In this document: piece after piece, positions 51,939 through 61,936 of the stretch
How the letters are laid out: each line of letters begins with the position of its first letter
Position numbering within the stretch: the first letter of the stretch is position 1
Assembly: GCA_900540895.1 (NCBI GenBank)
Contig: UQHV01000008.1
Location: 20,245 to 84,244, forward strand
Length of the DNA stretch: 64,000 nt
Source: an uncultured Collinsella sp.
Lineage (GTDB): Bacteria; Actinomycetota; Coriobacteriia; Coriobacteriales; Coriobacteriaceae
Reading direction: 5' to 3'
Notes under the pieces: model-generated
Told to the model about the DNA's origin: nothing
What the model saw: only the letters and a program-made list of their open reading frames with translations
The model's database searches: none
Made by a program: the position numbers and the translations under genes

Positions 51939-53873
51939 CTAGTGCCCGCAGATGGCTTGGCGTATGAGAGCGGCGTAGGTGTCGATTCCCGCCTGGGTGA
52001 GGTGTGTGCCGTCGTCGACGAGGTATTCGCTGTGGCCCTCTGAGGCACCGTTCCAGTCGATGACGCCGGCGTTGTCGTTTTGGGCACAGACGTCACGAAT
52101 CATCTGGTTATTGCGGTCCTGTAGCTCGAGCGGTACGCGCACGGTCACAAAGTAGATGGGCTTGCCGCCCACGGCATTAATCACGTCCTGCACCTGCTGG
52201 GGGTCGCGGATGAGGCCGTTGGTGCCAAGCGCGCAGATGACCACGCTCGGGTCGTAGTTGGCACTGTCCTGTGCATAGACATCCTGGAAGGTGTAGAACT
52301 GGCGGCTCACCACGCCGTCGATGTACGCGTTGGGAAGCGCCGCCTGAATACCGGACTGTGCGCCCGCAGTGACCGAGTCGCCGATCATGAGCACACGGGC
52401 GTCGCAGGTTCCGGTTGCCTCGTCGTAGGTAAAGCTCTTCCAGTCCAAGTTCTTGGGGACCTTTTCGGCGATAGGACCTTCTTTGGGCTTTTGCTTGGTG
52501 GCGTCATCGGATGCGGTGTCGCTGGGCTGGGAATCTTTACCGGATGCGGGCTCGGTGCCTTTGTCGTTGGCTCCGTTGTTCTGGGACGAGGTCGCGTTCT
52601 GGGCAAGCTCGGGACGGAGCTGCTCGGCGCGGGCGGTGGCGATGCCTGCCCAGTCAAGCGGCGCGAAGGCAAGTGCGGCGACGCATGCGGCGCCAAGCAC
52701 GGGGAGCACCATGGCGGGTGCGAGGACGTGCTTTCTTGCCGTGCTGTCCTGTTGGGCCGGCTTGTGGGACCAAGGGCGTTCGACGAGGCGATAGAAAACC
52801 TCGGCTACCGCAAGGATCAGTACAAGCTGTAATACCTGCTCCCACCAGGCGATGCGGGTGGTGCGGGTTGCGGGGTTCATAAGAAGCAGTAGGGGATAGT
52901 GCACCAGATAGACCGAGAACGAGCGCTGGCCTAGCCAGACGAGCGGCTTGACCGACAACAGACGACGCACGATGCACTCCGTATTCTGCACGCAGATGAT
53001 GAGGAGTCCGGTGAGCAGGGCAAACAGCAAAAAGCCGCCGCGGTAGAGCCAGGCGCTCTCTCCGGTCAGCATGAGTGCGCCGGCTATAACGGCAACGAGC
53101 CACGCGATAGAAATCGCGTTGACCTTTGAGACGCCCTTGTTGGCGCCGGGGGTATGGATGTCACCGCTCAGCATCTCGCGCAGACGCGGCGCGGCGATGG
53201 CGGCTAAGGCTCCGCATAGAAGCTCGGCGGCACGGGCGTCGGTTCCGTAGTAGACGCGCGATGTGTCGGCGGTGGGATTAAACAAAAGGACCATGGCTGC
53301 CGTCGATACAAGCGCGAATGCGATCGTGATGCCGATGGCGGTGTTGCGCGACCTGGTTTTGCCGCACAGTGCCATAAGGATGACCGGCCATATCAGATAG
53401 AACTGCATGGTGACAGCGCAGAACCACAGGTGCGTGAGCGGCGAGGGGAGCCCCGCGGCGGCGAAATACGAGACGTTGCGGAAGATGTAGAACCAGTTGC
53501 TCAAAAAGAGTGCCGATGGCAGGGTGTCCTGCTGCACCTTAGGGAGTAGGCTCGGGGCCGCGATGTAGGTGGCGACGGCGGTAAACGCGATGGTCACGAC
53601 GATCGGCGGCATCATGCGCGCAATGCGGCGGCAGATATAGCGCGGGTACGAGAATCCGTCGCGTGCCGTGGCTCGCATAATGCTTTTGGTGGCGAGATAG
53701 CCACTCAGCGTAAAGAAGAGTGTAACGCCCAAAAAACCGCCGGTCAGGCAGCTGGGGCGAAGGTGATATAGGACGACGCCGGCGATGGCGAGGGCGCGGA
53801 GCCCGTCGAGCGCGACGATGCGTTGGTTGCGTTGAGGCGCGGCATGTGCGGCGCCCGTGGGTGTGTTTTGCAT
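51939..53873 (-). CDS. Acyltransferase-3 / SGNH fusion (OatA-like O-acetyltransferase)
   Basis: 644 residues. About ten membrane helices form an acyltransferase-3 domain starting [20 protein letters not shown] (motif with catalytic-type His), with FFTLSGYL. A Thr/Ser/Lys-rich linker near 440-480 follows. The C-terminal extracellular SGNH hydrolase-like domain begins [15 protein letters not shown] (block I Ser) and ends with [10 protein letters not shown] (Asp-His pair). This layout matches OatA, which O-acetylates peptidoglycan and gives lysozyme resistance; the polymer acetylated here is inferred. Confidence 0.88.
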   Translation of the reverse strand: MQNTPTGAAHAAPQRNQRIVALDGLRALAIAGVVLYHLRPSCLTGGFLGVTLFFTLSGYLATKSIMRATARDGFSYPRYICRRIARMMPPIVVTIAFTAVATYIAAPSLLPKVQQDTLPSALFLSNWFYIFRNVSYFAAAGLPSPLTHLWFCAVTMQFYLIWPVILMALCGKTRSRNTAIGITIAFALVSTAAMVLLFNPTADTSRVYYGTDARAAELLCGALAAIAAPRLREMLSGDIHTPGANKGVSKVNAISIAWLVAVIAGALMLTGESAWLYRGGFLLFALLTGLLIICVQNTECIVRRLLSVKPLVWLGQRSFSVYLVHYPLLLLMNPATRTTRIAWWEQVLQLVLILAVAEVFYRLVERPWSHKPAQQDSTARKHVLAPAMVLPVLGAACVAALAFAPLDWAGIATARAEQLRPELAQNATSSQNNGANDKGTEPASGKDSQPSDTASDDATKQKPKEGPIAEKVPKNLDWKSFTYDEATGTCDARVLMIGDSVTAGAQSGIQAALPNAYIDGVVSRQFYTFQDVYAQDSANYDPSVVICALGTNGLIRDPQQVQDVINAVGGKPIYFVTVRVPLELQDRNNQMIRDVCAQNDNAGVIDWNGASEGHSEYLVDDGTHLTQAGIDTYAALIRQAICGH

Positions 53874-54107
53874 CGATCTTCCTCCAATGTCGACCTAGCA
53901 GTCTAGCGCTCTGCGCGGACAAAGGAAGGGGGTACGTGCGGTTGAACAACATGCCGCGGGGCGATGCCTCGCTACGCAAAAGCCGCACCTGCGTTGATGC
54001 TCAGCTGCCTATATAGAAACGTTTTAGAACCTCTACATAGGCAAAAACAACAACACAGATGCGGCAAAGACGCACGGGTGGTTGAGCCTTTATGCGATGA
54101 TGCTCGG

Positions 54108-54671
54108 CTACTTGGTCTTGGCAACCAGCAGCGGATCGCCAAGCTTGACGAGCGGATTGCCGCCGATAAGCGTGCCAGACTCGCCGACGTGGTCGATGCT
54201 CTTGAGGCGGTTGAGCTCAGAGACGATGACGGTCACGATGTCCTCGTGACCAGCGGCCTTGATGGCGTCGCGGTCGAAGCTGATGAGCGGCTGGCCCGCC
54301 TTGACCACATCGCCCATCTCGACAAAGCGGGCAAAACCCTTGCCATTCATTTCCACGGTGCCCAGGCCAACATGGATGAACACGCGTAGGCCGTCCTCGG
54401 TAATCATGCCGATGGAGTGGTTGGTGACGGTGGTGGCGCCGATACGGCCGTTGGCGGGGGCGTAAATGGTGCCGGTAATGGGCTCGATGCCGTAACCCTG
54501 GCCGAGCATGCCCGAGGCGATGGTCTCGTCGGGAACCTCACTCAGATTGACGAGCACGCCGTTGACGGGAGCGTAGATGACGCCTTCGCGGGTGGCGAAG
54601 CTTGCTGCGGGCGGAACGGACGCCTCGCCCGACGAAGTGAACGTGGACTTGAGCGAATCGAGCAGACCCAT
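54108..54671 (-). CDS. PTS glucose-type EIIA protein
   Basis: 187 residues, cytoplasmic phosphocarrier. Hallmarks: APVNGVLVNLSEVPDETIAS, the GYGIEPITGTIYAPANGRI segment, and the active His region VFIHVGLGTVEMNGKGF, with the second His in TNHSIGMIT. GGAGG precedes the ATG (MGLLDSLKS). It stands alone, without EIIB or EIIC genes nearby, as in Crr-type proteins that serve several permeases and may regulate. It is divergent from the esterase gene. Confidence 0.92.
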   Translation of the reverse strand: MGLLDSLKSTFTSSGEASVPPAASFATREGVIYAPVNGVLVNLSEVPDETIASGMLGQGYGIEPITGTIYAPANGRIGATTVTNHSIGMITEDGLRVFIHVGLGTVEMNGKGFARFVEMGDVVKAGQPLISFDRDAIKAAGHEDIVTVIVSELNRLKSIDHVGESGTLIGGNPLVKLGDPLLVAKTK

Positions 54672-54917
54672 AGATGCCTCCAACGTATCAGGCGCGCATG
54701 TTGCACGCGTGTGGTTTGCCGGAAACGTTTCGTACGTGTTTCCCAGCACGGTCAGCGCCCCTATTTTACGCTGCCCAACGATACCTCTGAACAGCGATTT
54801 TGTGATATATCAGTTGAAGGCCAACTTATTGCGGGGGTGTTTCTGCGCCACGGGCTCAAGTGGGGTACGCTAAGGTGCGAAAAACGAGTGCGCATAATCT
54901 GCGCGAAGGGAGCACAT

Positions 54918-55820
54918 ATGATTGTCGAGAACCATGCGCTGTGGGGCGAGGAGCCGACCGAGGATTATCCGGCGACGTTTACGTATCTGGGTGCCGAGCC
55001 GCTGCCCGACAAGCCCAATGGCCGCCGTCCCGCGGTAATTATCTGCGGCGGAGGCGGGTTTACGCATATCGCTCCGCACGAGCAGGACCCGGTGGCGTTT
55101 GCATTTTTGGACCGCGGCTACCAGGCCTTTGTGCTCAACTATGTGACGAGCGCCACGGGCGACGTGAGCTTTCCGCACCCGCAGGCGGACCTCGCCAAGA
55201 TGGTCGCTACCGTGCGCGCCAACGCCGACGAGTGGCATGTCGATCCCAAGCGCGTGTGCATTGTGGGTTTCTCGGCGGGCGGCATGATCTGCGCCTCATT
55301 GGCAACGCAGTGGAAGACCGGACCCTTCGTGGGCCTTGCTGGGGCTCGTCCGGAGGATATTCGTCCCGACGCCGTGGTGCTGGGCTATCCGTTGCTCGAC
55401 CTTGCCTATGTGCGCGATATGCAGACACGCGATCCGCGCATCGACCTGCGCGTGCCCAAGACGGGCGGCAAGACAGGACGCGATTTGCTCAACGACTATC
55501 TGTCGATGGTGACGGGCGGCGAGGCGACCGATGAGCACTTGACCGACATTTGCCCTACCACGCACGTTTCGCGCCAGATGCCCCCGACCTTTGTGTGGGG
55601 CGTTTCGGACGACAAGACGGCGCCGGTCGCGCAGGTCTACCCGTTTGCGCAGCGCATGGCCGAGGAGGGCGTTGCATGCGAGATGCACGTCTTTGACCAG
55701 GGTGGCCACGGCCTTTCGCTCGGCAACGCCAACACCGCGGTCGACAACGAGGACAAGCAGGTTTCCGTCCGTCCCTGGATCCGCCTGGCCTTCCGCTTTC
55801 TGGAGCGCCACGGGTTTTAG
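54918..55820 (+). CDS. Alpha/beta-hydrolase (acetyl-esterase type)
   Basis: 300-residue cytoplasmic hydrolase. The oxyanion-hole segment is VIICGGGGFTHIAPHEQD, the nucleophile elbow VGFSAGGMI (Ser), and the catalytic His lies in DQGGHGLSLG. The acid is probably the Asp in VWGVSDDKTAP. It resembles BD-FAE/XynB-type acetyl esterases; the substrate is unproven. GAAGGGAG precedes ATG 54918. Its upstream 245 bases form a divergent promoter region with the EIIA gene. Confidence 0.85.
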   Translation: MIVENHALWGEEPTEDYPATFTYLGAEPLPDKPNGRRPAVIICGGGGFTHIAPHEQDPVAFAFLDRGYQAFVLNYVTSATGDVSFPHPQADLAKMVATVRANADEWHVDPKRVCIVGFSAGGMICASLATQWKTGPFVGLAGARPEDIRPDAVVLGYPLLDLAYVRDMQTRDPRIDLRVPKTGGKTGRDLLNDYLSMVTGGEATDEHLTDICPTTHVSRQMPPTFVWGVSDDKTAPVAQVYPFAQRMAEEGVACEMHVFDQGGHGLSLGNANTAVDNEDKQVSVRPWIRLAFRFLERHGF

Positions 55821-55999
55821 TTACGGCACGCCGTAACCGCATGACGCTGCAAGCCCGCCAGGGCGGCAATCTGCCTTTCAACTTCGGCGGCATGACCAAA
55901 AAGAAGGTCAATGCTGCCTCGTTTCAAGGCACCTTGCTCGCTCTGACGGGCTTTCGCTGTCGGTTCCAAGACATCGGCATCGTCCTAGCTGTCAAGGGC

Positions 56000-56031
56000 T
56001 TGGTGCAAAGTAATCCGTCCCCCTGCACCAA
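56000..56031. repeat. REP-like palindrome, TTGGTGCAA family (copy 2)
   Basis: TTGGTGCAAAG and CCCTGCACCAA surround TAATCCGTCCC. Read on the minus strand it matches the copy at 10357 with few differences. It lies upstream of feoAB and shows that the long upstream open frame there is not coding. Confidence 0.85.
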
Positions 56032-56083
56032 TCTGCCGATTGAACGTTGCCGTATGTTCGCGCTATCATGCATGGTTAAATTG

Positions 56084-56116
56084 GTTAGCCATGGCAAACG
56101 GTTAGCCATGGTGAAC
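56084..56116. promoter_or_regulatory. Tandem 16-bp palindromes upstream of feoAB
   Basis: GTTAGCCATGGCAAAC (56084-56099) and GTTAGCCATGGTGAAC (56101-56116) are near-palindromes centred on CCATGG and spaced 17 bases. They lie 40-75 bases before the feoAB start. I infer sites for a metal-dependent repressor (DtxR/IdeR or Fur type). Confidence 0.65.
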
Positions 56117-56158
56117 ATAAATGCAACGCCCTATGGGCGCCGGGGGAGGAACGCGGAC

Positions 56159-58519
56159 GTGAAGCTCGATACGCTCGAGATTGGAAAGGACGCCGTTGTC
56201 GCATCGGTGGCATCGGACGACCAGGCACTCCGACAACATATTTTGGACATGGGCCTAACACCGGGCACCGAAGTCACCATGATGAAGTACGCCCCCATGG
56301 GCGACCCGCTCGAGATTCGCCTGCGTGGCTACGAGTTGACGCTGCGCAAGGACGATGCCGCACGGATTGAGCTCGTGGGTGTTCACGACACAGATACGGG
56401 TCCGCGCGCTAACGCCGCAATCGGCACGACGGAGCACCCGGCACTCGGCGAGGGGACGTATTCGCCCCGTGCGGCAAAGACGGCCGTGCCCGAGGGCGCA
56501 CCGCTACATTTTGCCCTCGCCGGCAACCAAAACTGCGGTAAGACTACGCTGTTCAACCAGCTGACGGGCTCCAACCAGCACGTCGGCAACTTTCCCGGCG
56601 TGACGGTCGACCGCAAAGATGGCACCATCCGCAACCATCCCGAGGCGAGTGTTACCGACCTGCCAGGCATTTACTCCCTGTCGCCGTACACGGGCGAAGA
56701 GATCGTAAGCCGCCAGTTTATCCTGGATGAGCATCCCGACGCCATCATCGATATCATCGACGCCACCAACATCGAGCGTAACCTGTACCTGACGCTGCAC
56801 CTTATGGAGCTCGACCGCCCCATGGTCATCGCGCTCAACATGATGGACGAGGTGACGACCAACGGCGGCGCCATTGACGTCAACCTGCTCGAGAGTCTGT
56901 TGGGCGTGCCGGTCGTCCCCATTAGCGCCGCGCGCAACGAGGGTATCGGCGAGCTGGTGGACCATGCCCTGCATGTGGCGCGTTTCCGCGAGCGTCCCGG
57001 CCGCCTGGACTTCTGCGCGCCCGATGGTCCGGACGGCGGCGCGCTGCATCGCTGCATTCACGGCATTGCCAACCTTATCGAGGACCATGCCGCGACGGCG
57101 CACATTCCCGTGCGTTTTGCGGCGACCAAGCTGGTTGAGGGCGACGAACTGGTGACCGAGGCGCTTCACCTGGATCGCAACGAGCTCGACGCCATCGAGC
57201 ACATCATTACCCAGATGGAGGGCGAGGCTGGCACCGACCGCCTGTCCGCGCTGGCCGATATGCGCTTTAGCTTTATCGGCGACGTGTGCGGGCACTGCGT
57301 CGTTAAGCCGCACGAGAGCCGCGAGCACGTGCGCTCCGTCAAGATCGACCGCATCCTGACGGGTCGTTACACAGCCATTCCGGCGTTCCTGGTGATCATG
57401 GGTCTCGTTTTTTGGCTGACGTTTGGCGTGATCGGCGCGGCGTTGCAGGGACTCATGGAGGACGGCATCGCTGCCATCATCGCCTCGGCCGATGCGGGCC
57501 TCAAAGCGTTCGGCACCAACGACGTGGTGCGCTCGCTGGCTGTCGACGGCGTGCTTACGGGTGTGGGCAGCGTGCTGACCTTCCTGCCGATTATCGTCGT
57601 GCTCTTCTTGTTCCTCTCCATTCTCGAAGACTCCGGCTACATGGCGCGCGTGGCCTTTGTCATGGATAAGGTGTTGCGTCGCTTTGGCCTGTCGGGCCGT
57701 AGCTTCGTGCCTATGCTCGTCGGTTTTGGCTGCACCGTGCCGGCTATCATGTCGACCCGTACGCTCCCATCCGAGCACGACCGCAAGATGACGGTCATGC
57801 TCACGCCGTTCATGAGCTGCTCGGCCAAGTTGCCGGTCTACGGTCTGCTGTGCGGGGCGTTTTTCCCACAGGTGACGGTTCCCGCCATGGTCTCGCTCTA
57901 TCTGATCGGTATCGTGGTCGGCTGCATTGCGGCTTTGGTGCTCAATCGCACAGCATTTAAGGGCGATCCGGTGCCATTTATCATGGAGCTTCCCAATTAC
58001 CGTCTGCCGAGCGTCAAGACGACAGTGATGCTGGCATGGGATAAAGCCAAGGATTTTATTACCAAGGCCTTTACCATTATCTTTGCCGCTACCGTGGTCA
58101 TCTGGTTCCTTCAGACGTTCGATATCCGCTTTAATGTGGTCGCCGATCAGTCGCAGAGTCTGCTTGCGGGTCTCGGCAGCATCATCGCGCCGGCGCTGAC
58201 GCCGCTTGGGTTTGGCGACTGGCGTGCATCCACGGCGCTCGTCACCGGACTTATCGCCAAGGAGAGCGTCATCTCGACGCTCACGGTGCTTTTGGGCGCA
58301 ACGTCGCCCGCGGCGCTGTCGACCATGTTTTCGCCGTTTACCGCCTACGTGTTCTTGGTCTTTACGTTGCTGTACCCGCCTTGTGTGGCGGCAATCGGCG
58401 CCGTCAAGAGCGAGTTGGGCGCGCGCTATGCCGTGGCCGTATTCGCGTTTCAGGTCGCCGTTGCCTGGATCGTGGCGTTTGTCGTGCATTCGGCGGGCAT
58501 ATTGCTGGGGTTGGCTTAG
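56159..58519 (+). CDS. feoB: FeoA-FeoB fusion, ferrous iron transporter
   Basis: 786 residues. Residues ~1-80 are a FeoA-type SH3 domain (QHILDMGLTPGTEVTMMKYA). The FeoB GTPase follows with P-loop GNQNCGKTTLFNQLTG, FPGVTVDRK and DLPGIYSLSPY, the G4 motif NMMDE and the FeoB helical domain. Two Gate regions lie in the membrane part, including SFVPMLVGFGCTVPAIMSTR and TPFMSCSAKLPVYGLL with the Cys-Ser-Cys type ion path. The start is GTG 56159 with GGGGGAGGA 8 bases upstream. FeoB normally imports Fe2+ under anoxia; fusion to FeoA is known but uncommon. Confidence 0.93.
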   Translation: MKLDTLEIGKDAVVASVASDDQALRQHILDMGLTPGTEVTMMKYAPMGDPLEIRLRGYELTLRKDDAARIELVGVHDTDTGPRANAAIGTTEHPALGEGTYSPRAAKTAVPEGAPLHFALAGNQNCGKTTLFNQLTGSNQHVGNFPGVTVDRKDGTIRNHPEASVTDLPGIYSLSPYTGEEIVSRQFILDEHPDAIIDIIDATNIERNLYLTLHLMELDRPMVIALNMMDEVTTNGGAIDVNLLESLLGVPVVPISAARNEGIGELVDHALHVARFRERPGRLDFCAPDGPDGGALHRCIHGIANLIEDHAATAHIPVRFAATKLVEGDELVTEALHLDRNELDAIEHIITQMEGEAGTDRLSALADMRFSFIGDVCGHCVVKPHESREHVRSVKIDRILTGRYTAIPAFLVIMGLVFWLTFGVIGAALQGLMEDGIAAIIASADAGLKAFGTNDVVRSLAVDGVLTGVGSVLTFLPIIVVLFLFLSILEDSGYMARVAFVMDKVLRRFGLSGRSFVPMLVGFGCTVPAIMSTRTLPSEHDRKMTVMLTPFMSCSAKLPVYGLLCGAFFPQVTVPAMVSLYLIGIVVGCIAALVLNRTAFKGDPVPFIMELPNYRLPSVKTTVMLAWDKAKDFITKAFTIIFAATVVIWFLQTFDIRFNVVADQSQSLLAGLGSIIAPALTPLGFGDWRASTALVTGLIAKESVISTLTVLLGATSPAALSTMFSPFTAYVFLVFTLLYPPCVAAIGAVKSELGARYAVAVFAFQVAVAWIVAFVVHSAGILLGLA

Positions 58520-58560
58520 TTATGAATTGACGGCGCAACCTCTGTGTATCGAATTGTTTT

Positions 58561-58594
58561 CGGCCCCGCATCTGTACTGACGGATGCGGGGCCG
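58561..58594 (+). terminator. Hairpin after feoAB
   Basis: CGGCCCCGCATC and GATGCGGGGCCG form an 11-12-bp stem with a short loop. The T-run after it is weak (TTGCTAT). It lies 40 bases after the feoB stop. Confidence 0.65.
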
Positions 58595-58639
58595 TTGCTA
58601 TATAATCGCCTCCGCTCAAAACGATTGGAGACGTTATAT

Positions 58640-59836
58640 ATGACTCAGACAAGGCAAGACGGCATCACGCTCAAGCAGTGGCTCCCGCTCATCGGGCTCA
58701 CCTGCTGTGCGTTCGTGTTCAACACGTCGGAGTTTATGCCCATCGGCCTTTTGACTGATATCGCCGCGTCGTTCTCGCTCACCGAGGCCCAGGCGGGCAT
58801 CATGATCTCGGTCTACGCCTGGGGCGTCATGCTGCTGTCGTTGCCGCTCATGGTGTTTGCCTCGCGCTTCGAGTTCAAGCGGATGCTGCTGGGCGTGCTC
58901 GCCGTGTTCTCGCTGGGCCAGTTTCTGTCCGCTGTGGCGCCGACTTATCCCATCCTGGTCTGCGCGCGCCTGGTGGTCGCTTGCGCACATGCCGTGTTCT
59001 GGTCAGTCGCCTCGATTATGGCCTCGCGCCTGGTCGACACTCGCCACGGCGCGCTCGCCATCAGCATGATCGCTACGGGCTCGTCCATCGCGCAGATCTT
59101 TGGCCTGCCTCTCGGTCGCGCCATTGGCTTGGCCGTGGGCTGGCGCATGACGTTTGCCGTGGTCGGGGGCCTCTCAGCCATCGCGGTCGTCTACCAGGCA
59201 GCGGTGTTCCCGGCCATGCCGGCGGGTGAGCGCTTTACCGTCAAACAGCTGCCCGAGCTGCTCAAGAACCCGCTCCTCATCGCGCTCTACGCAGTCACGG
59301 TCTTCATGGCGACCGGCTATTACGCAAGCTACAGCTATATCGAGCCCTTCCTGGCGCAGGTCGCGCACGTCGATGCGGGCGCCATTACCATGACGCTGAC
59401 GGCGTTTGGCTGCTCTGGTTTGCTCGGAAGCTGGCTGTTTGGCCGCCTGTTCGATGGGCATCGCTTCCCGTTCTTGGCTATCACGCTCTCCGGCGTGCCG
59501 GTGGCCCTGCTGCTCATGGGGCCGGCCGCATCGTCGCTCGTGACAGTGCTTGCCGTCTGCGCACTGTGGGGTTGCTGCGCCACGGCCTTTAACGTGGCGT
59601 TTCAGGCCGAGCTCATCAAGTGCACGTCGGCAGATTCGTCGGCCGTCGCCATGTCGATCTTCTCGGGCCTGTTTAACCTCGGTATTGGCACGGGCACCGC
59701 AATCGGCGGCGCCGTGGTTTCGGGTCCCGGTATCGCTTGGATCGGCTTCGCGGGCGGGGCGATTGCCGTCGTGGGCGTCATCCTCGCCATCACCGTGCTG
59801 TTCCCGGCCATACGCCGCGCAAGGCCCGTCGCCTAA
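58640..59836 (+). CDS. MFS transporter, DHA1-type (SotB/EmrD-like)
   Basis: 398-residue proton-coupled efflux protein with twelve predicted helices. Near the N-terminus is NTSEFMPIGLLTDIAASFSL, typical of the SotB/YdhP branch. The motif A-like loop is FASRFEFKRMLL, and helix 4-5 carry VACAHAVFWSVASIMASR. The ATG at 58640 follows TTGGAG. Substrate could be sugars or drugs; not decidable. No regulator is adjacent. Confidence 0.87.
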   Translation: MTQTRQDGITLKQWLPLIGLTCCAFVFNTSEFMPIGLLTDIAASFSLTEAQAGIMISVYAWGVMLLSLPLMVFASRFEFKRMLLGVLAVFSLGQFLSAVAPTYPILVCARLVVACAHAVFWSVASIMASRLVDTRHGALAISMIATGSSIAQIFGLPLGRAIGLAVGWRMTFAVVGGLSAIAVVYQAAVFPAMPAGERFTVKQLPELLKNPLLIALYAVTVFMATGYYASYSYIEPFLAQVAHVDAGAITMTLTAFGCSGLLGSWLFGRLFDGHRFPFLAITLSGVPVALLLMGPAASSLVTVLAVCALWGCCATAFNVAFQAELIKCTSADSSAVAMSIFSGLFNLGIGTGTAIGGAVVSGPGIAWIGFAGGAIAVVGVILAITVLFPAIRRARPVA

Positions 59837-59851
59837 TCACGTCCCCTCATC

Positions 59852-59918
59852 AGTTGCGGTGAAATACGGACTGCTGGGCCCAATAAACCCGGCAAACAGT
59901 CCCTATTGCACCGCAACT
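59852..59918. repeat. REP-like palindrome, AGTTGCGGTGAAATA family (copy 2)
   Basis: Arms AGTTGCGGTGAAATACGGAC(TG) and (CA)GTCCCTATTGCACCGCAACT pair with two mismatches around a 23-base centre. It has the same total length (67 bases) as the copy at 10393. It lies just after the MFS gene. Confidence 0.82.
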
Positions 59919-59989
59919 TATTTTGGGGGAGGGGATACAAGCTGGGCATACAATGGATGTCGTTGTGTTGAGCTTACCGGGAGGTTGCT

Positions 59990-61366
59990 ATGTGGGCATA
60001 CGAGACGACGTTCTATCAGGTCTATCCGCTGGGCTTTTGCGGAGCTCCGCGCGAAAACGCCGCCCCCGTTGCCGAGGATGAGCTCGCCCAGGCCGCCGAT
60101 GTCGAACCCAACCCCGATGCTCCTATCATGAAGATTGCCCAATGGGCCGACTACCTGCAAAAACTCGGCGTTGGCGCTGTGCTCATCAACCCGCCGCTCG
60201 AGTCCGATAGTCACGGCTACGATACGCGCAGCCTGCGCCATATCGACCGTCGCCTGGGTGGGGACGCCGACTTTGCCGCCGTGTGCGACACACTGCATGC
60301 TCACGGCATCCGCGTGGTGCTCGACGCCGTCTTCAACCACGTCGGCCGCGGCTTTTGGGCCTTCCGCGATGTGCAGGAGCGTAAGTGGGACTCGCCGTAC
60401 AAGGACTGGTTCCACATTAGCTTTGATGGCGACTCCTGCTACGGCGACGGCTTTTGGTACGAGGGTTGGGAAGGCCATTTTGAGCTCGTGAAGCTCAACT
60501 TGCAAAACCCTGCCGTGGTCGATTACCTGCTAGAGTCCGTGCACCGCTGGGCCGAGGTCTTTGGCGTCGACGGCCTGCGCCTGGACGTTGCCTATATGCT
60601 CGACCGCGACTTCATGCGTCGTCTGCATAGCTTCGCCCGTGAGCTCAAGCCCGACTTCGTGCTGATCGGCGAGACGCTCCACGGCGACTACAACCAGATC
60701 GTCAACAAAGAGATGCTCGACTCCTGCACCAACTACGAGTGCTACAAGGGCCTGTACTCCAGCTTTAATTCGGTCAATATGTTCGAGATTGCCCATTCGC
60801 TTCATCGCCAGTTTGGCGGTGACCCGTGGTGCATTTATCGCGGGAAACACCTGCTGTCGTTTGTCGACAACCACGACGTGCCGCGCCTGGCAAGCATCCT
60901 CACTGACAAGTCGTGCCTGCGTCCCGCCTATGGCATGCTCTTTGGCATGCCGGGCATCCCGTGCGTCTACTATGGCAGCGAGTGGGGAATTGCCGGCGAA
61001 AAGGGCGGCCCCGATGGCGACTGGGCGCTGCGCCCTGCGCTCGATGAGCCTGCGCCCAACGAACTGACGGCGTTCATCACGCAGCTCGCACACCTTCGTT
61101 CGGCCGACGACGCGGCGGCCCGTGCTCTCAACTACGGTGCCTATCGCAATGTGGTGATCCAGAACAAGCAGCTGCTGTTCGAGCGCGCCTGCGACGACGC
61201 GACGGTGCTCGTGACGGTCAATGCCGTGAACGAGCCCTATACCTTTGGAGCCGGCGAACTCAACGGCTCCTTCGTCGACCTGCTTGCCGACGATGCGCCC
61301 ACGGTCGAGCTGACAGGCTCCCTTGAACTTGCGCCCTATGAGGTGCGTTATCTGCTGAGGGCCTAA
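59990..61366 (+). CDS. Alpha-amylase family glycosidase (GH13)
   Basis: 458 residues, no signal peptide, so intracellular. The four GH13 regions are visible: DAVFNHVG (I), GLRLDVAYML with the nucleophile Asp (II), IGETLHG with the acid/base Glu (III) and FVDNHDVPR (IV). A small C-terminal beta domain follows. The early segment YQVYPLGFCGAP is typical of neopullulanase/cyclomaltodextrinase-like enzymes. GGGAGG precedes the ATG. It is followed by the glycosylase gene after 3 bases and probably co-transcribed. Confidence 0.9.
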   Translation: MWAYETTFYQVYPLGFCGAPRENAAPVAEDELAQAADVEPNPDAPIMKIAQWADYLQKLGVGAVLINPPLESDSHGYDTRSLRHIDRRLGGDADFAAVCDTLHAHGIRVVLDAVFNHVGRGFWAFRDVQERKWDSPYKDWFHISFDGDSCYGDGFWYEGWEGHFELVKLNLQNPAVVDYLLESVHRWAEVFGVDGLRLDVAYMLDRDFMRRLHSFARELKPDFVLIGETLHGDYNQIVNKEMLDSCTNYECYKGLYSSFNSVNMFEIAHSLHRQFGGDPWCIYRGKHLLSFVDNHDVPRLASILTDKSCLRPAYGMLFGMPGIPCVYYGSEWGIAGEKGGPDGDWALRPALDEPAPNELTAFITQLAHLRSADDAAARALNYGAYRNVVIQNKQLLFERACDDATVLVTVNAVNEPYTFGAGELNGSFVDLLADDAPTVELTGSLELAPYEVRYLLRA

Positions 61367-61369
61367 TTC

Positions 61370-61936
61370 ATGACTGCGCCGGACGAGGGCTATCAGCATA
61401 TTGAGCATGGGTTTGAGCCCGTGTTTGACGAGCGCTCGCGCGTTTTGGTGCTGGGGTCGTTTCCCTCGGTGCTCTCGCGTGCCAATGCCTTCTACTATGG
61501 CAATCCGCAGAACCGCTTTTGGCGCGTGATGGCCGCGTGCCTTGGTGCGCCCGTGCCGCCCAACGAGGGAGACTCTTTGGCGAGCGGCGAGCCCGTGACG
61601 CTTGACGCCTCGATTGCCGCCAAGCGGGCTATGCTGCTGAACGGCGGCGTGGCCCTGTGGGACGTGATCGAGAGCTGCGACATTAAGGGCTCGAGCGATG
61701 CGAGCATTCGTAACGTTGTGCCGGCACATATCGAGCGCATTACCGGCGCAGCTCCCATTGAGCAGGTGATATGCAACGGTGGTACAGCTGGCCGGCTCTA
61801 CAAGCGCTATCTACAAGAGCGCACCGGGCTGCCGGCCATCGTTCTGCCGTCGACAAGTCCCGCCAATGCGGCGTGGCGTCTGGAACGCCTTGTCGAGCGC
61901 TGGAGTGAGGCCGTTGATTGGGGCGCGGTAATTTAG
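61370..61936 (+). CDS. DNA-deoxyinosine glycosylase (UDG superfamily)
   Basis: 188-residue repair enzyme of the Hpx/deoxyinosine glycosylase branch that excises hypoxanthine from DNA. Diagnostic segments: VLVLGSFPSVLSR, AFYYGNPQNRFWRV and, near the C-terminus, LPSTSPANAAW. The ATG lies 3 bases after the amylase stop, so the two are coupled despite unrelated function. The stop overlaps the convergent gene by 4 bases. Confidence 0.9.
   Translation: MTAPDEGYQHIEHGFEPVFDERSRVLVLGSFPSVLSRANAFYYGNPQNRFWRVMAACLGAPVPPNEGDSLASGEPVTLDASIAAKRAMLLNGGVALWDVIESCDIKGSSDASIRNVVPAHIERITGAAPIEQVICNGGTAGRLYKRYLQERTGLPAIVLPSTSPANAAWRLERLVERWSEAVDWGAVI

Noticed and set aside
54417..54917. Plus-strand frame extending upstream of the esterase
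   Set aside because: It runs antisense through the EIIA gene; the esterase N-terminus and ribosome site are at 54918.
55841..56158. N-terminal extension of FeoAB
   Set aside because: The frame is open, but it crosses a REP palindrome and two operator-like sites and has no ribosome site. GTG 56159 has a strong one.
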